A stretch of 64,000 nucleotides of DNA from Marivirga lumbricoides (GTDB lineage Bacteria > Bacteroidota > Bacteroidia > Cytophagales > Cyclobacteriaceae), in assembly GCF_014636295.1 (NCBI RefSeq), contig NZ_BMEC01000017.1:1-64000 (forward strand). The letters run 5' to 3'. Shown in pieces: positions 57,773 to 64,000 of the stretch. The notes below the pieces were generated by a model. That model was not told the DNA's origin. It saw only the letters and a list, made by a program, of their open reading frames with translations, and did no database searches. The stretch's first letter is position 1. Each line of letters begins with the position of its first letter. The position numbers were made by a program, and so were the translations under genes.

Positions 57773-58834
57773 ATGAGATTTATAATTGTCCTAATAGGAG
57801 TAGTGCTGTTTGCTTGTACTCCTCACAAAGAAGAAAGCAATCCTGTTAATGATTTCCCGTCTAATAGTAATGACCTTGCCACAAAAGTAGCTATAGATAC
57901 AGCTGATTTACTTGATTTTCACTACCTAATAAATTCTGTAGGTAAAATACAGTCTCCGTCCTCTATTGTTATGAGGTGTGAGCGGGGCGGGATAGTTGAG
58001 AATGTTTTTGTTGAGATGGGAGATGCGGTTTCCAAAGGTCAAATTCTTCTGAAACTTAATAATGAGAACTTACTCCTGGAACGGGAAAAAGCAGAGTTGA
58101 AATTAAATCAGGCGGAGCTTGAATTTGATAACGTTTTGCTTGGGTTTCCTTCTTTAACATCCAAACAAAAATTGAAACAAGATTCACTCATGGTAAGGCT
58201 TCGTTTAGGCAGTGGGCTGAGAGAGGCAGAATTAGCATTAAAAGAAATCAATCTTAAAATTAAAGATAGTGAAATAAGGGCACCATTTTCCGGTATTATA
58301 TATGACAGGAAAATTAGCAATGGTTCGTATGTTAATTCAGGAGATGAATTGTTAAGTATTTACCAAAAGTCTCCTTTACTCTTAATTGTTACTTTGTTAG
58401 AAAATGAGGCGCTTTTGCTTTCAAAAGGTATAAAGGTTGAAGTTAAGCCTACCGGTTTTGCGCATCAAAAAGTTCAGTATGGCTATATCAACTATATTAA
58501 TCCAAATGTTAATGAGAAAGGCCTTGTAGAAGTTGGGATAATTCTTCCATCTCCAGGGAAAGAGCTCATATTAGGTATGAATGCGGAGGCAACTATAAAG
58601 GTGCCAAATGGTAAAAGGCTGTTAGTTCCTAAGAATGCTGTTGTTATCCGTTCAGGAAAAGAAGTGGTTTTTACGCTTGAAGAAGGCTTAGCTAAATGGA
58701 ATTACGTTCAGACGGGTGTTGATAATGGAGTTAAACTAGAAATACTGGAGGGGATTTCCCCTAAAAGTGTAGTGATCACTTCTAATAATCTTCAGTTGGC
58801 TCATGATGCACCTGTTGAAGTAGAAAAACCATGA
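57773..58834 (+). CDS. RND efflux periplasmic adaptor (MFP) lipoprotein
   Basis: A 353-residue protein with a lipoprotein signal (Cys at about 15, VVLFACTP). Layout of membrane-fusion proteins: lipoyl half (about 65-100; GGIVENVFVEMGDAVSKGQILLKLN in part), short helical hairpin (about 98-150), second lipoyl half (APFSGIIYDRKISNGSYV), beta-barrel (about 200-280) and membrane-proximal end. It bridges the RND pump to an outer-membrane channel. The TGA overlaps the pump ATG (ATGA). No TolC-type gene is in the window. Confidence 0.9.
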   Translation: MRFIIVLIGVVLFACTPHKEESNPVNDFPSNSNDLATKVAIDTADLLDFHYLINSVGKIQSPSSIVMRCERGGIVENVFVEMGDAVSKGQILLKLNNENLLLEREKAELKLNQAELEFDNVLLGFPSLTSKQKLKQDSLMVRLRLGSGLREAELALKEINLKIKDSEIRAPFSGIIYDRKISNGSYVNSGDELLSIYQKSPLLLIVTLLENEALLLSKGIKVEVKPTGFAHQKVQYGYINYINPNVNEKGLVEVGIILPSPGKELILGMNAEATIKVPNGKRLLVPKNAVVIRSGKEVVFTLEEGLAKWNYVQTGVDNGVKLEILEGISPKSVVITSNNLQLAHDAPVEVEKP

Positions 58835-61800
58835 CTAGTTATATTATTTCCAGGCCGATTGCAGTAATTATGAGTTTTACTGCACTAATAATCTTCAGCG
58901 TAATAGCTTACCTGAAATTACCTGTCTCTTTATTGCCTGACATTGATGTACCTGAGCTTGCTGTAAGGGTTGATTATCCTAATACCTCTCCGGAAGCCAT
59001 TGAAGCGAATGTGTTAGCGCCAATAAGACAAAGCTTAGCCACTATGCAAGATATCAGAAAGATTGAATCAGTAGCTTCTAATGAAGCTGGCATGGTGAAA
59101 ATAAGTTTTGAATATGGTGCCAGAATGGATTTAGCTTATGTAGAAGCCAATGAGAAAATTGATCGACTCATGGACCAGTTTCCGCGTGAGATGGAAAGAC
59201 CGCAAGTGCTTAGGGTTAATTCAACAGACATACCTGTTGTAAGGGTACATGTAACCCCTACTAACAATAGAGATTTATTGGAGGCCTCCAAATTAACAGA
59301 AAATGTGCTTAGGAAGCGTCTTGAGCAGATTGAAGGGCTTTCGCTCGTGGATATCAATGGGTTAGTTTTTGAGGAAATTCAAATAGAGCCAAATAGTGAG
59401 AGAATGCGTATTTATGCAATTACTGAAGATGATATTCTTCAAAGCATACAAAATGCTAATCAAGAATTAGGAGGTATCCAGGTAAAAGATGGTCAGTATC
59501 AGTATTTTTTGCGTATGGCTAGTAGGTTGGTAGATACTGAAAGTATTGAAAGTATACCTATAATTAAGGATGGAGATTATATAGAGCTAAAAGAAATAGC
59601 CTCTGTTAGGTTTGCTAGTAAGAAAGAGAGTGGAAGTCATCTCTTAAATGGGAATAGTTCTATTGTTTTAAATCTACATAAAAAAAGTAGTACTGATATG
59701 ACTTTGCTATTGCCAAAAGTAAAAGAGACATTATCAGTTTTTGAAAAAGATTACCCAAACATCAGTTTTACTACAACCCAGGATCAATCTATTTTTCTTA
59801 AGGCAGGAATAAATAACCTATTAAGTAGTTTGTTTTTTGGAGGATTTTTTGCCTTTGCTGTTCTATTTATTTTTATGGGGAATCCAAAGCTTCCTCTTAT
59901 CATGGGAATCAGCCTACCATGCTCACTTACCATATCTTTCTTATTCTTTTATTTTTTTGGGTTGTCAATTAATATAATTTCTTTAAGTGGATTGGCTTTA
60001 GGTTTAGGTATGCTAATAGATAATGCTATTATTGTACTAGAGAATATTCATAGAAAGAGAGAAGAGGGAAAAGAGCTTATAGTGGCTTGTACAGAGGGTG
60101 TATCTGAGGTGAAAGGTGCTTTAGTAAGCTCTGTTCTTACTACTTTGGCAGTTTTTGTTCCTCTAATATTTTTAAATGGCATCAGTGGAGTCCTCTTTTA
60201 CGATCAGGCATTATCAGTTGCTATCATTCTTACAGTTTCATTAGGCGTAGCTTTCATATTACTTCCGTTACTATACAAGCTTTTTTTTTCTAATTTCCAG
60301 GTTAAGGGCCAGACTGATTCGCTTTTTTTTAAAATATTAGTTAATAAATTTAATAAAATTCACAAGGCCGTTTTTAGCAAACCACTTATAGCCTTTTTTG
60401 TGATGCTTATTATATTACCCTTTGGTTACTTTGCTGCCATGCAATTACCAGTGCAAGGAATGCCAAGCATTAATAGAACTGACCTGATAGTAAAAATTAA
60501 TTGGCAGGAACCTATAAGCCTTCAGGAAAATATAAGAAGAACGCAACAAATCATAGGTAACCCAAAGGATGGTTTATTAGAGAGCGATGCTGATATAGGT
60601 ATTGCAGACTATTTACTTCAGATTTCTAATGCTAGTATTCAGGAAACAGTTGCCTATCTCAATTTTAATAGTACTCAATCCAGGAATAAAAATATTCTTA
60701 GCATAAAGAAAGAAATCGACTCTAAATACCCTAAAGCAAATGTTAATATTGAAGAGGCTCCTAATGCATTTGAATTACTATTTTCTACCAGTAACCCTTA
60801 TATAAATATAAAATGGCGCTTGCCCTCTTCTGCAAAAGAAAATCTCAATGACTCTTTGCAGCAAAGTTTTCCAGTGACAGGTTTTGAAGCAGGAAAATCT
60901 TTAGTAAAAGAGACCAACATAGTTATCAATATTTTAAATAATAAATTATTACAATATAATATTCCTCAAGAACTACTTTACAACAAATTACAATATATTC
61001 TGACTAATTACCCCGTTACTAATCTAAAATCATTTAGCAAAGTTACCCCCATTGTATTGATGGAGTCCCATGATCGGACCCTTTCTCAATTAATAGCAAA
61101 CAACATAATAACAACTTCCTCCGGTGTCAATTATCCTCTGAGTACTTTTGTTAAAATTGATTATGCACAAAGACCTAAGCATATTTTAGCTGATGCCTCA
61201 GGTATTTACTATAATATGATCTACAATCCATCCAATAAGGAAGAAAATCTTGAACAAAACCCAACCTTTCAACTAAGTAAAATTAGAAATTGGATTGTAG
61301 AGAATGGACTGCTGGCGGAAATAGAGGGGGAATATTTCTCCAATCAAAAAAACTTGCAGGATTTATTATTTATCTTACTAATTTCTATAGCCCTTTTGTA
61401 TTTTATTCTCGCTGCTCAATTTGAAAGCTTTTGGCAGCCATTGATTGTGATATTTTCTTTACCTTTTGGTATAGCAGGGGCTATTCTGTTTTTGTGGATA
61501 GGAGGAGCAACCCTAAATATAATGTCTGCAATAGGAATGGTAGTAATGTTGGGTATAATGGTAAATGATGCAATCTTAAAGATTGATACGATCAACAGAA
61601 ACCTTAGTAGTGGTATTCAATCTAATGTTCAGTTAACTGAAGCCATACACCTGGCAGGAATAGTTAGGTTAAAGCCTATACTGATGACATCTATTACCAC
61701 TATTTTAGCACTATGCCCTGTTTTAATAGCAGGCGGTTTAGGAGCAGAACTACAAACTCCATTAGTTTTAAGTGTAATGGGAGGGTTAATCGTAGGTACT

Positions 61801-61863
61801 GGCACCGCCCTGTTTTTAATACCACTTGTTTATTACATTGTCAAAAGAAAGTTTGTCCAATGA
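58831..61863 (+). CDS. RND efflux pump, inner-membrane subunit 1
   Basis: A 1010-residue protein of the AcrB/MdtB/HAE family: TM1 (about 10-30), porter domain with PEAIEANVLAPIRQ, six-helix bundle (about 330-500) with the proton-relay helix GLALGLGMLIDNAIIVLENIHRK (Asp about 397), second porter half (560-830), second helix bundle (about 850-1005) with GMVVMLGIMVNDAILK. It exports hydrophobic compounds using the proton gradient. Its stop codon overlaps the coding start of subunit 2. Confidence 0.93.
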   Translation: MTSYIISRPIAVIMSFTALIIFSVIAYLKLPVSLLPDIDVPELAVRVDYPNTSPEAIEANVLAPIRQSLATMQDIRKIESVASNEAGMVKISFEYGARMDLAYVEANEKIDRLMDQFPREMERPQVLRVNSTDIPVVRVHVTPTNNRDLLEASKLTENVLRKRLEQIEGLSLVDINGLVFEEIQIEPNSERMRIYAITEDDILQSIQNANQELGGIQVKDGQYQYFLRMASRLVDTESIESIPIIKDGDYIELKEIASVRFASKKESGSHLLNGNSSIVLNLHKKSSTDMTLLLPKVKETLSVFEKDYPNISFTTTQDQSIFLKAGINNLLSSLFFGGFFAFAVLFIFMGNPKLPLIMGISLPCSLTISFLFFYFFGLSINIISLSGLALGLGMLIDNAIIVLENIHRKREEGKELIVACTEGVSEVKGALVSSVLTTLAVFVPLIFLNGISGVLFYDQALSVAIILTVSLGVAFILLPLLYKLFFSNFQVKGQTDSLFFKILVNKFNKIHKAVFSKPLIAFFVMLIILPFGYFAAMQLPVQGMPSINRTDLIVKINWQEPISLQENIRRTQQIIGNPKDGLLESDADIGIADYLLQISNASIQETVAYLNFNSTQSRNKNILSIKKEIDSKYPKANVNIEEAPNAFELLFSTSNPYINIKWRLPSSAKENLNDSLQQSFPVTGFEAGKSLVKETNIVINILNNKLLQYNIPQELLYNKLQYILTNYPVTNLKSFSKVTPIVLMESHDRTLSQLIANNIITTSSGVNYPLSTFVKIDYAQRPKHILADASGIYYNMIYNPSNKEENLEQNPTFQLSKIRNWIVENGLLAEIEGEYFSNQKNLQDLLFILLISIALLYFILAAQFESFWQPLIVIFSLPFGIAGAILFLWIGGATLNIMSAIGMVVMLGIMVNDAILKIDTINRNLSSGIQSNVQLTEAIHLAGIVRLKPILMTSITTILALCPVLIAGGLGAELQTPLVLSVMGGLIVGTGTALFLIPLVYYIVKRKFVQ

Positions 61864-61888
61864 TTTTACTCTTTTAAAAGTTAGTAAA

Positions 61889-64000
61889 TTGTCTTCTTTC
61901 CGTTCTATCATAGCGTTCATTGTAATTAGCATTTTAGGAATTTCATTGATTCCTGAACTTAGTGTCAATTTAAACCCTGTGAAGGTTGATAATACCCTGC
62001 AAATAAGTTATTCAATTGCTGATGCGAGCCCTCAGGAAGTTGAAAGATTGGCGTCAGCTCCTATTGAGAATGTAATGAGCCAATTACGCGATCTGGACAA
62101 AATAAGCTCTGTTTCAAGATATAATGGAGGCAATGTTTCTTTAGAATTTTCCAGGAATACTGATATGGGATATAAACGCTTTGAAGTGGCAGCCTTGCTA
62201 AGACAACTCTATCCTCAGTTAGCTAAGCGTGTTTCATATCCTTTTATAAGTCCATTACAAGATCAAAATCAGCAACAAGACTTATTGAGGTATACCTTAA
62301 GCGCACCTTTAGCAGCTTTTAAAATAGAGGAAGTATTAAAAGAATCAATTTTAAAAAAAATTCAAAGCACGGAAGGAGTTAAGGCTACCCCCATTTACGG
62401 AGCTACTCCACTTCAGGTGGGTATTTATTATAGCTCTACTAAATTAAGCTCTTATAGTTTTACACCTGCAGATTTAAAAAGAGCTTTAAGTAATGCTGGA
62501 GGGTTAAGATACCCTGGGCTGGCTAAGATGAACTCTCAGCAATTTTTGTCGATATTACTCGATGGACGATTCAAAAATATACAACAGCTGGGGGAAATGT
62601 ATGTAACCAATAGTGAGGGGAGAAGCATGCGTTTAAAAAATCTGGCGGAGATTATTCCAGAAGAACAAACTCCTCAGAGCTATTATAGAATTAACGCTAA
62701 AAACTTCGTTACACTGGCCATAGAAGCAAGAGAAGGTGTAAACAGACTTCAATTAGCTAGATTGCTAAAGAGTGAAATTAACTCTGCCACAGAGTTGCTT
62801 CCTTCGGGTTATGAATTACGACTTGTTTCTGATGATACAGAATTTATTGAAAAAGAACTTGATAAACTTTACCAAAGATCGCTATTATCCATTCTTATTC
62901 TCATAGGCTTTATATTTTTGATTAATAGAGATTGGCGCTATTTGTTAGTTTTATTTAGTGGTATTGTAGTGAACTGTTGCCTTGCGATCATAGGTATCTG
63001 GCTGTTTGATATTCAAATACATATCTATTCGTTAGCAGGCCTCACTATTTCTTTTGGCCTCATTGTGGACAATGCCATAGTAATGATAGATCACATACAT
63101 AAATATAAAAACAAGCATCTTTTTTTGGCATTATTTGCTGCATCTTTAACTACCATTGCAGCGTTACTGCTTGTTTTTTTACTTCCTGAAGATCAAAAAA
63201 ATAATTTGATCGATTTCACCAAAATTGTCGCAGTTCTACTAGGTGTTTCTTTACTGGTAGCTTTATTTTTTACACCAGCTTTGTATCAGCTGTTATTTGA
63301 ACAAAAAGCAGCTGGTTCAAAAAAGCAGTCCTATAAAGGGTTGCGTAGAAGAGTTAAGCTATTTAGAATTTATTATTTATTTATAGCTTGGAATGCTCAT
63401 TATAGAAAATGGTGGTTTATAGCTTTTCTGCTAGCATTTGGATTGCCTGTTTTTTTGTTACCCAGCAAGTGGGAAGGGCAGGAGTGGTACAATAACACTA
63501 TTGGATCAGATTTATATCAGGAAGATATTAGACCAATTAGTGACAAGCTATTGGGAGGAAGTTTGCGCTTATTCGTAAGGAATGTATACGAAAGATCCTC
63601 TTATAGAGAAAAAGAAAAGACCCGACTCTATGTAAATGCGCAGCTGCCTTATGGCAACACCCTGGAACAGATGAATGTTATTATTAAAGATTTTGAATCT
63701 TATCTTTTAGCTCAAAAAGGTATACAAACTTTCACTACTAATATACGATCTGGCCAATTTGCTTCCATAGAAATTGTTTTTGAAGAAGCGTATGAATTAG
63801 GAGGTTTGCCTTATCAATTAAAAGCACGGCTTTCTGCCAGAAGTACTAACTGGAGTGGAGTAAAGTGGAATATTTATGGAGTGGGGCAAGGTTTTTCTAC
63901 AGGTTCCTCTGATCAAATTCCTTCTTTTAGAGTAGAAATGAAGGGGTACAACTACTTTGATTTAGAAAGAGAGGCAAAGAAATTGGCAGCTATGCTGTTA
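61889..64000 (+). CDS. RND efflux pump, inner-membrane subunit 2 (3'-truncated by window end)
   Basis: About 704 codons seen, open to the window end. The protein opens with SSFRSIIAFIVISILGISLIPEL, the TM1 of the second pump subunit of tandem Bacteroidota RND pairs, and has the GLTISFGLIVDNAIVMIDHIH relay helix (about 385-405) and porter halves. No ATG opens this frame. TTG at 61889 (or 61853, overlapping subunit 1) is the only start. If one T were missing from TTTT near 61871-61875, the ATG at 61860 overlapping the previous stop (ATGA) would be in frame. I annotate the TTG at 61889. Confidence 0.85.
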   Translation, partial: MSSFRSIIAFIVISILGISLIPELSVNLNPVKVDNTLQISYSIADASPQEVERLASAPIENVMSQLRDLDKISSVSRYNGGNVSLEFSRNTDMGYKRFEVAALLRQLYPQLAKRVSYPFISPLQDQNQQQDLLRYTLSAPLAAFKIEEVLKESILKKIQSTEGVKATPIYGATPLQVGIYYSSTKLSSYSFTPADLKRALSNAGGLRYPGLAKMNSQQFLSILLDGRFKNIQQLGEMYVTNSEGRSMRLKNLAEIIPEEQTPQSYYRINAKNFVTLAIEAREGVNRLQLARLLKSEINSATELLPSGYELRLVSDDTEFIEKELDKLYQRSLLSILILIGFIFLINRDWRYLLVLFSGIVVNCCLAIIGIWLFDIQIHIYSLAGLTISFGLIVDNAIVMIDHIHKYKNKHLFLALFAASLTTIAALLLVFLLPEDQKNNLIDFTKIVAVLLGVSLLVALFFTPALYQLLFEQKAAGSKKQSYKGLRRRVKLFRIYYLFIAWNAHYRKWWFIAFLLAFGLPVFLLPSKWEGQEWYNNTIGSDLYQEDIRPISDKLLGGSLRLFVRNVYERSSYREKEKTRLYVNAQLPYGNTLEQMNVIIKDFESYLLAQKGIQTFTTNIRSGQFASIEIVFEEAYELGGLPYQLKARLSARSTNWSGVKWNIYGVGQGFSTGSSDQIPSFRVEMKGYNYFDLEREAKKLAAMLL

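Overview
The window looks like a chromosomal segment of a Bacteroidota bacterium, most likely a marine Cytophagales of the Marivirga type. The evidence is the low G+C, the weak or absent Shine-Dalgarno sequences, promoters with the Bacteroidota -33 TTG / -7 TAnnTTTG pattern, SusC-style carboxypeptidase-regulatory domains on a TonB receptor, many lipoproteins, PD40-OmpA proteins, and families typical of the phylum (DUF2911, DUF6607, HmuY, DUF4136-like). I see no prophage, CRISPR array, transposase or tRNA gene; this is mostly core chromosome.

Layout. 1-4.4 kb holds two secreted or lipid-anchored proteins among three copies of a composite intergenic repeat. 4.4-7.9 kb is a minus-strand pair, an outer-membrane barrel and a vanadium-haloperoxidase-like lipoprotein, followed by a small unknown. 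8-13.6 kb has a DUF808 membrane protein, a secreted GH2 beta-galactosidase and a luciferase-like monooxygenase. 14-19.2 kb is a tightly overlapping probable heme-uptake operon: TonB receptor, HmuY-like lipoprotein, DoxX-like membrane protein, DUF6607 protein. 19.3-24.2 kb holds regulators (an atypical response regulator and an Lrp/AsnC protein), an SDR, a MenE-like ligase and a phosphoribosyltransferase. 26-29.5 kb is the conserved translation cluster thrS-infC-rpmI-rplT.

29.6-44 kb mixes envelope proteins with mnmA, a small membrane protein coupled to a sodium symporter, two PD40-OmpA proteins, DUF2911, an alkyladenine glycosylase, a two-domain universal stress protein, a TetR regulator and a deoxyhypusine-synthase-like enzyme. 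44.4-57.7 kb has an MFS transporter and an alcohol-dehydrogenase-like enzyme that each carry a one-base homopolymer frameshift, a histidine kinase, YaaA, a thioesterase, a TPR protein, two alpha/beta hydrolases, a PIG-L deacetylase, and a MarR/DoxX pair. 57.8-64 kb is an RND efflux operon (adaptor lipoprotein and two tandem pump subunits); the second pump gene runs off the window.

The most notable points are an infC gene with a perfect Shine-Dalgarno placed for an in-frame AUU start; paired operator-like repeats 22 bp apart upstream of the heme operon; a response regulator whose phospho-acceptor Asp is Glu; homopolymer frameshifts in otherwise intact genes; a mosaic of inverted-repeat elements; and a 44-residue membrane protein gene coupled to the symporter.
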